Assembly: GCF_003946555.1 (NCBI RefSeq)
Contig: NZ_RHOO01000008.1
Location: 29,017-93,016 of the forward strand
Reading direction: 5' to 3'
Source: Companilactobacillus hulinensis
GTDB lineage: Bacteria; Bacillota; Bacilli; Lactobacillales; Lactobacillaceae
Length of the DNA: 64,000 bases
In this document: positions 1 to 9,371 of the stretch, piece after piece
Position numbering within the stretch: position 1 is the stretch's first letter
Layout of the letters: each line of letters opens with the position of its first letter
The notes under the pieces: model-generated
What the model was told of the DNA's origin: nothing
Database searches by the model: none
What the model saw: the letters and a program-made list of their open reading frames with translations, nothing else
Position numbers and translations under genes: made by a program

Positions 1-2023
1 AAGTCTTCGATCCATGATGACCAACTTTCAGATAATCCACATGGAATCTTTGAGAATCCAAAATTTTCTTTTCACTATTCTTATCTAAATCCCCCGTAAA
101 GAGCCAATTAGAATTTTGAATTTTAGCTAGAATTGTTAAGGAATCGCCATTTTCACCAATGGATTTTTCTTTTGGCCACAATATATTCCAATTAATATTA
201 CCCACCCTAAAACTATCACCAGTTTGTAACCTGTTGAATTTTATTTGCGGATTATTTTTTATTAGAGAACTTATTTTGAAATTCTGTTCCAAACCAGACC
301 CAAAATCGACTTCTCTAACAGGAAACTTATCGACCAAAGTTTCTAAGTTACCGATATGGTCGACGTCCTTGTGCGATAAAAATACTTTATCAATGTGATT
401 TATTCCCAGACTCTTCAGATAAGGAATAGTTGATGTCTCAACTTGATTTAATTGTTTCCTCTTCTGCCATTCCTTTTGAGGGAATCCAAGCTTGCCGCCA
501 GTATCAATCAGGTAAACTTTGCGATTAATTGGCGTAGTGATCAGAATACTATCACCTTGACCAACATCAATCATTGCTACTTGACCACGTATAGGAAACT
601 TATTAAGACAAATAACAGATACCAAAATTATCAAATACCATATCAAATATTTTTTTAAATGCTTTTTTTCTTCAGATATAAATAAACCGATTACCGTTAA
701 TATAAGTACAAAAACAACCGGCAAAGTACCAGTAATGAACAAATAATCGTTATTATTAGATAATATCGACATCAAACCATACATCTTTTCAAATACAAAA
801 TTGAATATTCTCCAAATAGGCATCCCAGAATTAACAAAAATAGCAGAAATAATTGTTACTGGAAGAATTACATATTCAAATATTGGAACAAATATAAGAT
901 TTGCTAACAATATCAGCCAACTGAATTGATACGTCTTGAATAAGATTATCGGTAAACTAACCAAATTTATCTTCATTGTCTGAACAAAAACATTACCACT
1001 ACTTAAAAATAACAAGGCAAATGACAATAAGAAGCTTAACTGACCTCCCATATCCATCAAAGCATATGGATCAATTAGTAGGCAGATAACCATTGTCACT
1101 GCGAATATATCGGTCTTGCTTAAAACTACGTCTAACTTAAGACAAACTATTCCTACCATTGCCAAAACTATCGCACGCCAAATTCCAGGCTTTGATCCAA
1201 CAAAAATTCCATACATCGGAAGAATGATTAACATTGTGGTATCAACAAATTCTCTGGTAATTCGTATGCTAGAGCATATTTTTCTCACAAACGACAGCAA
1301 AATAATTACATGTAGACCTGACAAACTAAACAAATGAATGATACCAAGCGTACTAAGGCTACTCAGAAACCCTTCATCTTCGTTGTCGTTGTATCCCAAT
1401 AAAAGACTATGCGCATGTATTTTGAGCCATTTCGGTAATTGATCGAATCTTTTTATTAGATGTATTCGTAAAACATTTATTCTATCTTTAATAGATAAAT
1501 CTAATTTTGGAGTTATTTTTTCAAACTTGTCTATAGTAATGCTGTAATAAATTTTCTTATGATTCAAATACTCTGAATAGTTAAATTCACCGGGATTACG
1601 CTGAACTTTGATAGATTCAATATTTTTGGCTTTTATTTTTGTATCAACAATCTTATCTAGATTTTTCCACGATTCTTTATCATGTTCCGTTGGAATTCGG
1701 TAATAAATTTTATACTTCTGTTTGCCACTTGTCGCCATTCCCGATAATAAATCACCTGAAACCTTCAAATTATCTGGAGCAAGAGTCAACTGAGTTACAT
1801 TGGACGGCATACTCGGTTTAGAAATCATCTGATGATGCGCATAGCCACCCATTAAAAGTCCTAGCAGAGTAGTAAAAATTATTAATTTCAAATTCTTCAA
1901 AAAAGCAATTCTAACAATTACCAAAAACAATACAACCAATAGACTATACTCATGCGGATTAAAAGTAATTGCCATTATTAAACAACTGACTAATGCCGGA
2001 AATATCAATAGATCCCTAATCAT
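1..2023 (-). CDS. comEC: ComEC/Rec2 competence DNA-uptake channel, C-terminus cut off by the window
   Basis: This is the inner-membrane channel that passes single-stranded DNA into the cell during transformation. Reading the minus strand from an ATG at 2023 gives about 674 open codons up to the window edge. The order of parts matches ComEC: hydrophobic N-terminal segments, an OB-like soluble region, the ComEC core motif HLFSLSGLH near residue 229, further membrane segments, then a metallo-beta-lactamase-like domain with LSHKDVDH at about 549-556 and GHHGSK at the very edge. The start overlaps the comEA stop by four bases (ATGA), so the two are translated together. Full proteins are usually about 750 residues, so roughly 80-100 are missing here. 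No frameshift is visible in the part present. Confidence 0.93.
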   Translation of the reverse strand, partial: MIRDLLIFPALVSCLIMAITFNPHEYSLLVVLFLVIVRIAFLKNLKLIIFTTLLGLLMGGYAHHQMISKPSMPSNVTQLTLAPDNLKVSGDLLSGMATSGKQKYKIYYRIPTEHDKESWKNLDKIVDTKIKAKNIESIKVQRNPGEFNYSEYLNHKKIYYSITIDKFEKITPKLDLSIKDRINVLRIHLIKRFDQLPKWLKIHAHSLLLGYNDNEDEGFLSSLSTLGIIHLFSLSGLHVIILLSFVRKICSSIRITREFVDTTMLIILPMYGIFVGSKPGIWRAIVLAMVGIVCLKLDVVLSKTDIFAVTMVICLLIDPYALMDMGGQLSFLLSFALLFLSSGNVFVQTMKINLVSLPIILFKTYQFSWLILLANLIFVPIFEYVILPVTIISAIFVNSGMPIWRIFNFVFEKMYGLMSILSNNNDYLFITGTLPVVFVLILTVIGLFISEEKKHLKKYLIWYLIILVSVICLNKFPIRGQVAMIDVGQGDSILITTPINRKVYLIDTGGKLGFPQKEWQKRKQLNQVETSTIPYLKSLGINHIDKVFLSHKDVDHIGNLETLVDKFPVREVDFGSGLEQNFKISSLIKNNPQIKFNRLQTGDSFRVGNINWNILWPKEKSIGENGDSLTILAKIQNSNWLFTGDLDKNSEKKILDSQRFHVDYLKVGHHGSKT

Positions 2024-2679
2024 ATTGTTAACTGGTCACGTAATGATTCTAACGTCTTATCCCCAATGCCTGATACCTTGGTTAAATCCTCCAAAGTCGA
2101 AAAATTACCATTCTTAGTTCTATAATCGATAATTTTTTCTGCTTTTTTGGGACCAATCCCACTAACACCCTGAAAATCATTCACGGTCGCTGAATTAATA
2201 TTTACTTTCCCCTTTGAATCCTTTTTGCCAGATGACTGGTTGTTTGTCGGTGTTCCTTGTGCATTTGGCTCTGCAACTTCTCCAATTCTTGGAACAATAA
2301 TTTGCATTTCATCTGTAACATGTTGAGCTTGATTGATTTGCTTTAATTCTGCATCCTCACTAGGGCCACCGGCCAAGCGAATCGCATCCCTAACAATTCC
2401 AGTACCCTTTAATCTATAGACACCAGGAGTTTTCACTGCACCTTGTATATCAACCATTACAAACTCGGCTTTTTCCTTTGCTTTAGATGTTTTCTCAACT
2501 TTTCCTTTTTTCTCTTCAATTGGTCGTATATCGGTTGATCGTATTTGATTATGATCTCCTGATTGAACTTGTACCGGTTTTTGAAATATGTAATGAAATA
2601 TTCCCAAACTTATCAGTCCAACAATCAAAATCGTCAATATTTTATTCTCATAAATGTAGTCTAATAATTTATTTGTCAT
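2020..2679 (-). CDS. comEA: ComEA, membrane-anchored competence DNA receptor
   Basis: ComEA binds incoming double-stranded DNA outside the membrane and hands it to ComEC. The 219 residues contain one N-terminal membrane anchor (about 13-31), a charged linker, an SLBB domain (about 74-135, with GAVKTPGVYRL) and a C-terminal pair of helix-hairpin-helix motifs (about 156-219, with VSGIGPKKAEKI and VSGIGDKTL), which is the DNA-binding part. GAGGTGG sits six bases before the ATG. It is the first gene of a comEA-comEC unit. I saw no clear ComX-type promoter box upstream, so control by competence sigma factor is not shown by the sequence. Confidence 0.96.
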   Translation of the reverse strand: MTNKLLDYIYENKILTILIVGLISLGIFHYIFQKPVQVQSGDHNQIRSTDIRPIEEKKGKVEKTSKAKEKAEFVMVDIQGAVKTPGVYRLKGTGIVRDAIRLAGGPSEDAELKQINQAQHVTDEMQIIVPRIGEVAEPNAQGTPTNNQSSGKKDSKGKVNINSATVNDFQGVSGIGPKKAEKIIDYRTKNGNFSTLEDLTKVSGIGDKTLESLRDQLTI

Positions 2680-2705
2680 TTATAACCACCTCGAATAAAA
2701 TTACG

Positions 2706-2738
2706 AAAAAAATAGACCAGATTTTTAATCTGATCTAT
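2706..2738 (-). terminator. Rho-independent terminator after sepM
   Basis: On the minus strand ATAGATCAGAT pairs with ATCTGGTCTAT (one G-T pair) around an AAAAA loop and is followed by seven T. It lies just after the sepM stop and separates that operon from comEA. Confidence 0.9.
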
Positions 2739-2747
2739 CCAATAAAT

Positions 2748-3797
2748 TTATTTAGATGTTTTTTCGAGATAGTTGATTGCGTCATCCAAATTCTTAACAG
2801 GAACAATCTTCATCTTGGTATGAATCTTTTTAGCAGCTCGTTTAGCCAAATGATAGTTATTCACGTATGTTGGATCATACTTCTTGATCAATTTGGTTAC
2901 AGGATCATCTGGTGCAAAGAATATCGTTGCTCCTTGCGCATCAGCAGCATAGACTTTCTTCTCGATCCCACCGATTGGTCCAACTGTTCCGTCTGGAGCA
3001 ATCGTACCAGTACCAGCTACGATTCGTCCATCCTTCAAGTTTTTATTGGCAATTTGAGAATATACCTGAAGTGTGAACATCAATCCCGCTGAAGGGCCAC
3101 CAATATCACCAGCATCGATCTTAGTTGGAGGATTACCCTTTGCTTCAGTGTTATCAGTCAGTGTGATACCTAATCCATAACGCTTAGTTTGCTTCAATTT
3201 AACTAAATTACCGCTAGCAGACTTGTGCTTGCCATCCCTTACGTAACTAATTTTGACGGTCGCAGTCTTCTTTCGTTTCTTTACATAATTTATAAATTGA
3301 TTGGCATTCTTAAACTTATATCCATTAATGGAATCGATGGTATCTCCAATTTGTAGTTTCCCTTTAAAATCAGAGTTATCCATCACATCCATTATATAAA
3401 CACCCAAGTACTTCTTAGTAAATGGTTTATCAGCGGCTGAATATGCCGCCTGAATAGCATTATTAGTAGCAGATTTCATGTAATACTGTTGAACTTGGAA
3501 ATATTCCTGACTATTTTCATCCCCCATCAAGTCCTCACGAGAGTAAATAGTTTCAAAATCATTTCCCATAGACTTCAATAACTGAAATGGTGAACCCTGA
3601 ACGATTCCCACGGTCGTTAATAAGAAGTCTCCTTTTTTCTTATCGTGCTTTCCATCTACTTTGACAAAGTTTGAAGTGGCTTCGGCACTACCTGGAACCT
3701 CCAGGTAATATCCGGTTGGTACATAAAAAAACGCAACTACCATGACAAAAATAAATAATGCACCAAATATCTTATTTCTGGTTTTATTGAATTTCAA
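2748..3797 (-). CDS. SepM/YlbL-type membrane-anchored PDZ-Lon serine protease
   Basis: A cell-surface protease of the YlbL/SepM family; in streptococci SepM trims a competence pheromone, and in Bacillus YlbL has been linked to the DNA-damage response. The 349 residues show an N-terminal membrane anchor (about 11-28), a PDZ domain (about 130-200) and a Lon-type protease domain with GGPSAG holding the likely catalytic Ser236 and the partner Lys in GGIEKK at 280-281. The start is TTG: AAGGA in the last codons of coaD is the ribosome site, nine bases upstream. It is the last gene of ftsW-ylbG-rsmD-coaD-sepM, an order common in Firmicutes. The substrate here is not known. Confidence 0.93.
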   Translation of the reverse strand: MKFNKTRNKIFGALFIFVMVVAFFYVPTGYYLEVPGSAEATSNFVKVDGKHDKKKGDFLLTTVGIVQGSPFQLLKSMGNDFETIYSREDLMGDENSQEYFQVQQYYMKSATNNAIQAAYSAADKPFTKKYLGVYIMDVMDNSDFKGKLQIGDTIDSINGYKFKNANQFINYVKKRKKTATVKISYVRDGKHKSASGNLVKLKQTKRYGLGITLTDNTEAKGNPPTKIDAGDIGGPSAGLMFTLQVYSQIANKNLKDGRIVAGTGTIAPDGTVGPIGGIEKKVYAADAQGATIFFAPDDPVTKLIKKYDPTYVNNYHLAKRAAKKIHTKMKIVPVKNLDDAINYLEKTSK

Positions 3798-3802
3798 TGG
3801 TA

Positions 3803-4294
3803 TTATTCCTTCCGCAATCTTTTTGTCAATTCAGCTGCTACTGAAGCAGGTACCAAGTGACTGATATCACCATTGAACTTGGCAACTTCCTTGATCATCG
3901 ATGATGATATATTAGCATATTTAGAATCAGCTAATAAAAATATCGTCTCGATATTATCGTCAAGTACCTTATTCACAGATGCAATTCCTGCTTCGTATAC
4001 GAAATCATCACCACTACGCATTGATCTAACCAAAAATCCAGCGTGGTATTGTTGGGCCAATTTAGTAGTGAGTTGCCCGTTACCATCAATAACGACAACA
4101 TTAGTGAGATCTTTTATTTCATCCTCGATGAACTTTTTCTTCTCTTCATAGCTAAACATATAATTTTTTGAAGTATTAGTCATCGTTGCAACAACTAATT
4201 TATCAAACAGCTTAGAAGATCGACGAATAATATCCAAATGTCCATTAGTCACTGGATCAAAACTTCCAGCATAAATTCCAATTTTATTTGTCAT
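3803..4294 (-). CDS. coaD: Phosphopantetheine adenylyltransferase
   Basis: Fourth step of coenzyme A synthesis in the cytosol: transfer of AMP from ATP to 4'-phosphopantetheine, giving dephospho-CoA. The 163 residues are of normal length and carry the nucleotidyltransferase TNGH motif at 16-19 (after YAGSFDPV) and the C-terminal ISSSMIKE motif at about 129. The ATG follows the rsmD stop by one base and its ribosome site GGAG lies inside the last rsmD codons, so translation is coupled. The rsmD-coaD-sepM order is the usual one in low-GC Gram-positives. Confidence 0.98.
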   Translation of the reverse strand: MTNKIGIYAGSFDPVTNGHLDIIRRSSKLFDKLVVATMTNTSKNYMFSYEEKKKFIEDEIKDLTNVVVIDGNGQLTTKLAQQYHAGFLVRSMRSGDDFVYEAGIASVNKVLDDNIETIFLLADSKYANISSSMIKEVAKFNGDISHLVPASVAAELTKRLRKE

Positions 4295-4295
4295 A

Positions 4296-4847
4296 TTAAT
4301 CTCCGAATCTATATAACGCTACTTTCGTATCTTTATATTTTTTTTCTCTTATCAAACTAACATCTTCAAAATCGCTCAAATCGACATCATAATCAGTCTC
4401 ATCAACGATAATAGCATCCTCAGCTAAAAGATCATTCTCTACCATATCCTTAATGATCTGCTCAGTAATCTTCATCCTGTATGGTGGGTCCAAAAATACT
4501 AGGTCAAATTTTACACCGTCTTCAGCGAATTTCTTCAATGCTTCAGTAGCAGCGGACTTCACCACTACAAATTGATCATCAGCTCTTGTCTTTTCAACAT
4601 TTTCTTTGATCGTATTAATTGCCTTATATGCTTTGTCGACCAAATAAGCCCTCTCGTACCCACGTGAGACAGCTTCAATTCCTAGACTACCAGTTCCAGC
4701 GAACAGATCCAAAGCATTCCCATAACCCAAATATGGCGAAACCATACTAAACATTGCTTCCTTAACTTTTGCAGATGTTGGTCGCGTATTATTACCGGGA
4801 ACTGGTTTCAAGTTCAGTCCACCAAATTTTCCTGAAACGACTTTCAT
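4296..4847 (-). CDS. rsmD: 16S rRNA (guanine-966-N2)-methyltransferase RsmD
   Basis: Methylates the N2 of one guanine in the 30S subunit using S-adenosylmethionine. In 183 residues it shows the SAM-binding motif DLFAGTGSLGIE (47-58) and the catalytic DPPY (120-123), typical of N-methyltransferases acting on exocyclic amino groups. The N-terminal GKFGGLNL and TRPTSAKVKEA segments are family hallmarks. The ribosome site GAGGAG comes from the end of ylbG, nine bases before the ATG. Next gene is coaD. Confidence 0.96.
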   Translation of the reverse strand: MKVVSGKFGGLNLKPVPGNNTRPTSAKVKEAMFSMVSPYLGYGNALDLFAGTGSLGIEAVSRGYERAYLVDKAYKAINTIKENVEKTRADDQFVVVKSAATEALKKFAEDGVKFDLVFLDPPYRMKITEQIIKDMVENDLLAEDAIIVDETDYDVDLSDFEDVSLIREKKYKDTKVALYRFGD

Positions 4848-4853
4848 GAACGA

Positions 4854-5126
4854 TTACTCCTCTAATTTATCTTTTCTTTCAGCATCATCTTTCAAAACAT
4901 AATGCTCATCTAATTCTTTACGATGTGCCATAGTTACACGTTTAACATAATTCTTAGATACTAATTCTTTTTTTACTTCAGCCACTCGACTGGAATTAAC
5001 ATAAATCATAATATATTTCATTTTTGGTGAAACATATCTAACTGTTCCATAATGTTGCAGCTTCTTTTTCCATTTCATTGAGTAGACCCAGACATACAAT
5101 GCCTGACGCTCCACTTTTTTATACAT
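4854..5126 (-). CDS. ylbG: YlbG-like DUF2129 protein
   Basis: A 90-residue cytosolic protein of the DUF2129/YlbG family, with no firm function known. I place the start at the ATG at 5126 because AAAGGTGA stands just before it and MYKKVERQALYVW is the family beginning; a longer open frame upstream only overlaps ftsW out of frame. The protein is basic in the middle (KWKKKLQHYGTVRYVS) and rich in charged residues at the C-terminus. It lies between ftsW and rsmD, the same place as in Bacillus relatives. Confidence 0.9.
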   Translation of the reverse strand: MYKKVERQALYVWVYSMKWKKKLQHYGTVRYVSPKMKYIMIYVNSSRVAEVKKELVSKNYVKRVTMAHRKELDEHYVLKDDAERKDKLEE

Positions 5127-5130
5127 AAAA

Positions 5131-6312
5131 TCACCTTTGTTTTTCTTTTGCAAATTTTGTGGTTGCTTCCAAATTAAGTACAATTCCCAGCGCCATCGAT
5201 AACACAAGCATACTTGAACCACCGTAACTAATGAACGGCAACGTTACACCTGTTAAAGGAACTAATCCAAGTAATCCACCTACATTAAAAACAGTTTGTG
5301 ACAAGATCATTGTCGCAACACCATAATAAACTAACGAATTGTAATTACTCTTAGAACGTATTCCCAAAAGGATCATTCTAAAAATAATCGTAAATATAAG
5401 TCCCAGAACAATAAGATCTCCAACTAATCCCAGCTCTTCACTAATGATTGCCAGAATAAAGTCAGTATGTGGTTCTGGTAAATATCCACGTTTTTGAATA
5501 CTGTTACCAAGTCCAACTCCAAATATTCCGCCATTGCTAATAGCATAGAACGAATTAACAAGCTGCGCCCCAGAGGTTCGCTCCAATTGGAACGGATGCT
5601 GCATCGCTAAAACTCTGGCATATTGATAATTTTTAACAATAAATGCTGGCTGGAATTTCACTATAAAGAATACAAGCGCCGCAAACATCGACAACAATGT
5701 ACCATTCAACTTTAAAATATATTTTAAAGGTATAGTCGATGCCGAAATCAATATCAACGTAATAAGTCCTAGAATTACAGAACCACCCATATCGGGCTCA
5801 AAAAATACTAATCCAATCATGAAAATGATTGTCAGAACCGGTTGCTGAATTTCTTTCCAGACCATCCAGCCAGTTTGTTTCTCCATCAACTTGGATTGTT
5901 TGTTAGTCAAAATCAACGATAAATATAAGATCAATGACAACTTCGCCATTTCTAGGGGCTGATAATTAAATAACTTCAAATTGATCCAAGCGGATGCACC
6001 ATTAATCTTACTAGCAGGATTAGCAATTCCCTTAATAATCAAAAGACCTAAAGGAATTATAGTGAATCCTAGTAAAAATAGGACTACAATTTTTTGTTGC
6101 TTGAAAAGCTTATCTTTAAGCATAAAAAAGAACCAACAAAGGCCTAAACCCAGAATTGCAAAAATTGCTTGTTTTATCAAATATTGGCTAGATCTCCCAC
6201 CATTCATCATGGCATTGTAAAAACTCGCGGAGTAAACCATAACTACACCAATACCCAGAAGTAGGATGTATGGAATTACGATCCATAAATCTATTTTCCT
6301 TAATTTTTTCAC
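5131..6312 (-). CDS. ftsW: FtsW, septal peptidoglycan glycosyltransferase (SEDS family)
   Basis: Polymerises lipid II into glycan strands at the division septum with a class B penicillin-binding protein. The 393 residues form about ten membrane helices. The SEDS signatures are visible: the extracellular loop PEPHTDFILAIISEELG and near the C-terminus FISYGGSSMLVLS. FtsW is preferred over RodA because of its sequence and because it heads the ylbG-rsmD-coaD unit, but I cannot exclude a FtsW/RodA mix-up fully. The start codon is GTG, with AGGAG seven bases upstream; an overlapping ATG-TGA in another frame is not used. Confidence 0.93.
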   Translation of the reverse strand: MKKLRKIDLWIVIPYILLLGIGVVMVYSASFYNAMMNGGRSSQYLIKQAIFAILGLGLCWFFFMLKDKLFKQQKIVVLFLLGFTIIPLGLLIIKGIANPASKINGASAWINLKLFNYQPLEMAKLSLILYLSLILTNKQSKLMEKQTGWMVWKEIQQPVLTIIFMIGLVFFEPDMGGSVILGLITLILISASTIPLKYILKLNGTLLSMFAALVFFIVKFQPAFIVKNYQYARVLAMQHPFQLERTSGAQLVNSFYAISNGGIFGVGLGNSIQKRGYLPEPHTDFILAIISEELGLVGDLIVLGLIFTIIFRMILLGIRSKSNYNSLVYYGVATMILSQTVFNVGGLLGLVPLTGVTLPFISYGGSSMLVLSMALGIVLNLEATTKFAKEKQR

Positions 6313-6341
6313 ATTTTTACTCCTAAAAATCTAATACTAAG

Positions 6342-6350
6342 ATTATACCA
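6342..6350 (-). promoter_or_regulatory. Extended -10 promoter of the ftsW operon
   Basis: The minus strand reads TGGTATAAT, an extended -10 box, about 30 bases before the ftsW start. The matching -35 position is poor, as is common with extended -10 promoters. A second TATAAT lies about 40 bases further upstream. Prediction only. Confidence 0.55.
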
Positions 6351-6410
6351 CTGATAAAACGGTTAGCACTATACGTCAACATTATAAGATAGTACAAAAA
6401 ATTGGTACTA

Positions 6411-6447
6411 AAAAAGCTGCCTATCCTTTTGGATTTGGCAGCTTTTT
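6411..6447. terminator. Bidirectional-looking hairpin terminator below typA
   Basis: AAAAAGCTGCC pairs with GGCAGCTTTTT around a 15-base loop. The T-runs on both strands allow it to act either way; the gene needing it is typA on the minus strand, whose stop lies 220 bases upstream. There is no gene to be ended on the plus strand. Confidence 0.8.
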
Positions 6448-6666
6448 ATTGGTTTGGTTTTTGAAATAATAAATGTATTTAGTGGCTTGAATATGTTTAT
6501 CCAAAACGAGTTGCACAAAGCAACTTTCTGCGCTTTGCTACACCCTTTGAAATGCGTTTACGAAAGGCAAAACACTGCGCTTACTACGCTTATTGATGTC
6601 ACCAACTACGTTGGCAACCTCAATAACCTAGGTAATGCTCATGTTTTTAACGCCTTTCAAAACGCT
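6448..6666 (-). other. Structured non-coding region downstream of typA
   Basis: This 219-base gap between the typA stop and its terminator has no convincing gene. It is dense in short inverted repeats: GTTGC/GCAAC at 6510-6524, CAAAGC/GCTTTG at 6516-6537, and a nested hairpin at 6590-6626 in which TTATTGA pairs with TCAATAA around CCAAC-tac-GTTGG. The words GCCTTTC and AAACGC recur. An open frame on the plus strand covers it but has no ribosome site and no family look. It may be a dispersed intergenic repeat or a folded 3' untranslated region; both are inference. Confidence 0.5.
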
Positions 6667-8517
6667 CTAAGCCTTTTTAGACATCTTTCTTTGCTTGTCA
6701 TACTTCTTACGTTCGTTTGTGCTTAAGATCTTCTTACGTAATCTAACACTCTTAGGTGTTACTTCACAAAGTTCGTCTTCGTTTAGGAATTCGATTGATT
6801 GTTCAAGTGACATTTCCTTTGGTGTCTTGATTGCAGCAGCGTGGTCTTTACCAGCAGCACGAGTATTTGTAAGGTTCTTACCTTTTGTAACAGTAACAGC
6901 GATATCTTGATCACGGTTACTTTCACCAACAACCATACCCTCGTATACTTCAACACCAGCACCGATAAATAATTTTCCACGGTCTTCTACTGATTGCAAA
7001 CTATATGTAGTTGAAGGACCTTGGTTGATTGAAACCAAAGCACCAGTTCTTCTACCTGGTTCCCAGTTTTTAACTACTGGCTTGTATTCTTCGAATGTGT
7101 GGTTCATGATACCATAACCACCAGTCATTGATAAGAATTCTGTTGAGTAACCGATCAAACCACGTGAAGGTGCTGAGAAGATCAAACGAGTTTGACCATT
7201 TCCAGTACTTTCCATGTTCTTCATGTCACCTTTTCTTTGTGACATTGAGTCGATAACTGAACCAACATATTGGTCAGGAGTATCAATTGTAACTTCCTCA
7301 AATGGTTCACTGTTTACGCCATTAACATTCTTGTAAATAACTTCTGGACGAGATAGTTGTAATTCGAAACCTTCACGTCTCATTTCTTCAACAAGGATTG
7401 ACAAGTGAAGTTCACCACGTCCTGAAACCATCCAAGCACCAGCTTGATCAGTATCTTCAACTTTTAGTGAAACATCAGTGTGCAATTGTCTTCTTAAACG
7501 TTCATCAATCTTTCTAGCAGTAACTTCTGTACCTTCACGACCAGCGAAAGGTGAGTTATTTTGTAGGAACATCATTTGTAGTGTTGGTTCGTCAATACGT
7601 AGCAATGGTAGAGCTTCTTCGTGGTCAACTGGACAAACAGTTTCACCAACGTAGATATCTTCCATACCAGAAACAGCAATTAAGTCTCCGGCCTTTGCTT
7701 CTTGAACTTCAACACGATCTAGACCCATGAAACCAAAGATCTTAGTTACACGGAAGTTCTTAGTTGAACCATCAAGCTTCATAACTGTAACGTTATCACC
7801 AATCTTGATTGTTCCGCGGAATACACGTCCAATACCGATACGACCAACGTAATCGTTGTAGTCTAGTAGGGCAACTTGGAATTGTAATGGTTCGTCTGAG
7901 TTATCGATAGGAGCAGGAATTGTCTTAAGGATAGTATCAAACAATGGGTTCATAGTGTGTTCTTGTTTAGCAGGATCTGAATCGTAACTTGATGTTCCGT
8001 TGATAGCTGAAGCATAAATAACAGGGAAATCAAGTTGTGAATCATCAGCACCTAATTCGATGAACAATTCAAGAACTTCGTCAACAACTTCTTCAGGACG
8101 AGCACCTGGTCTATCAATCTTGTTGATAACAACGATTGGTGTAAGGTGTTGTTCCAAGGCCTTCTTCAAAACAAAACGTGTTTGTGGCATTGTTCCTTCA
8201 TAAGCATCAACAACAAGTAGAACACCATCAACCATCTTCATGATACGTTCAACTTCACCACCGAAGTCAGCGTGTCCTGGTGTATCCAAAATGTTAATCT
8301 TCTTGCCATCATAATCAACAGCAGTATTCTTTGAAAGAATTGTGATACCACGTTCCTTTTCGATAGCGTTAGTATCCATAGCACGATCTTGGATTTGGTA
8401 ATGTTCGCCAAGTGTATCTGATTGTTTCAACATTTCATTAACTAAGGTAGTCTTACCGTGGTCAACGTGGGCGATAATGGCAATATTTCTAATATCTTCT
8501 CTTCTTTTTTCAGTCAA
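6667..8517 (-). CDS. typA: TypA/BipA ribosome-associated GTPase
   Basis: A translational GTPase related to EF-G that helps 50S assembly, chiefly under cold and stress. The N-terminal G domain shows AHVDHGKTT (G1), DTPGHADF (G3) and NKIDRP (G4), followed by EF-G-like domains and the BipA C-terminal domain. I start it at a TTG at 8517 (616 residues) because AAGGAAG lies eight bases before it and the protein then begins a few residues before [15 protein letters not shown], as in relatives; the upstream in-frame ATG (8535) and TTG (8544) have no ribosome site. A hairpin terminator stands 220 bases downstream. Confidence 0.96.
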   Translation of the reverse strand: MTEKRREDIRNIAIIAHVDHGKTTLVNEMLKQSDTLGEHYQIQDRAMDTNAIEKERGITILSKNTAVDYDGKKINILDTPGHADFGGEVERIMKMVDGVLLVVDAYEGTMPQTRFVLKKALEQHLTPIVVINKIDRPGARPEEVVDEVLELFIELGADDSQLDFPVIYASAINGTSSYDSDPAKQEHTMNPLFDTILKTIPAPIDNSDEPLQFQVALLDYNDYVGRIGIGRVFRGTIKIGDNVTVMKLDGSTKNFRVTKIFGFMGLDRVEVQEAKAGDLIAVSGMEDIYVGETVCPVDHEEALPLLRIDEPTLQMMFLQNNSPFAGREGTEVTARKIDERLRRQLHTDVSLKVEDTDQAGAWMVSGRGELHLSILVEEMRREGFELQLSRPEVIYKNVNGVNSEPFEEVTIDTPDQYVGSVIDSMSQRKGDMKNMESTGNGQTRLIFSAPSRGLIGYSTEFLSMTGGYGIMNHTFEEYKPVVKNWEPGRRTGALVSINQGPSTTYSLQSVEDRGKLFIGAGVEVYEGMVVGESNRDQDIAVTVTKGKNLTNTRAAGKDHAAAIKTPKEMSLEQSIEFLNEDELCEVTPKSVRLRKKILSTNERKKYDKQRKMSKKA

Positions 8518-8561
8518 AGTATTTCTTCCTTCCATAAACGACAATAATAATCATTTGCAAT

Positions 8562-8589
8562 AAAAAAACTGTGATTGTAATTCACAGTT
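8562..8589 (-). terminator. Terminator after the inositol monophosphatase-family gene
   Basis: On the minus strand AACTGTGA pairs perfectly with TCACAGTT around a seven-base loop, followed by seven T. The stem begins in the stop codon of the gene. It separates this gene from typA. Confidence 0.9.
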
Positions 8590-9371
8590 CAGTCACAATT
8601 TTTAACCGTCTTAAGCACTTCAGAAACAACTTTCTGTGTGCCAGCTATTACGACTTGTGATTTTAGCATATTTACGGGGTCATCGTCAACACTTGAGACC
8701 TCTAAACCTGCACCTTCACACAATACTCGACCAGCTGCTAAATCCCACGGAGCCAAATATGACATGTACATAACTTCTTTACCTAATAATAAATGTTCAA
8801 AAATAATTCCCGCACTACCGTACACTCTTAGGCCGCTACTATTCTTCACAACCTCCTTAGTATTGAGAAAATCACTCAGTACCATTCGTGCACTTATATC
8901 TATCAAACCATCACGTAATGATTTATTTTCCGGATTCAATATTTTTTTGTCATCACAGTAAATTCCAAAATTTGGTCCACCGTGGAAAACTTTGTTTTGC
9001 ATAACATCAATAATTCCTCCAATGAACGGCTTACCGTCTAAATAGACACCTATCATGGAAGCAAAATCATCCCCACGCTTAACAAAATTCATCGTACCAT
9101 CAATCGGGTCAACAAAAAATACCAATCCATCCATATTCTTAACATCGTCTCCAAAACCTTCCTCACTAACAATGGTAGATTCTGGATACGCTTCTTTGAT
9201 CATGGAAACAATAAACTTCTCAGTCGACTTATCAAAATTGGTTACTAAATCATTTCGATCTCTTTTAGTATCAACCAATTTGTCTTTGGTAGTATCTATT
9301 ACCAAACTTCTGCCAACTTCTTCCAATACATTCACAACAAATGCATCTATCGCTTTAGCTGTTATTTCCAT
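8589..9371 (-). CDS. Inositol monophosphatase-family phosphatase
   Basis: A magnesium-dependent phosphatase of the IMPase/SuhB/CysQ family; the true substrate in lactobacilli is unsettled. With the ATG at 9371 the protein has 260 residues, the usual size. It shows SEEGF (metal ligand Glu), DPIDGTMNF (the metal-binding motif) and WDLAAGRVLCEGAG near the C-terminus. This start has AGGA seven bases upstream and overlaps the UPF0223 gene by 17 bases; upstream alternatives would add an unlike N-terminus. Transcribed with the UPF0223 gene. Confidence 0.9.
   Translation of the reverse strand: MEITAKAIDAFVVNVLEEVGRSLVIDTTKDKLVDTKRDRNDLVTNFDKSTEKFIVSMIKEAYPESTIVSEEGFGDDVKNMDGLVFFVDPIDGTMNFVKRGDDFASMIGVYLDGKPFIGGIIDVMQNKVFHGGPNFGIYCDDKKILNPENKSLRDGLIDISARMVLSDFLNTKEVVKNSSGLRVYGSAGIIFEHLLLGKEVMYMSYLAPWDLAAGRVLCEGAGLEVSSVDDDPVNMLKSQVVIAGTQKVVSEVLKTVKNCD

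Noticed and set aside
2680..2705. Competence (ComX) box before comEA
   Set aside because: Only a partial ATTCG match; no full CIN-type box found.
2487..3092. 201-residue plus-strand open frame opposite comEA/sepM
   Set aside because: Lies fully antisense to two well-supported genes and has no family features.
6454..6726. Plus-strand 90-residue open frame across the typA 3' region
   Set aside because: No ribosome site, overlaps the typA end antisense, and follows the inverted repeats rather than codon bias.
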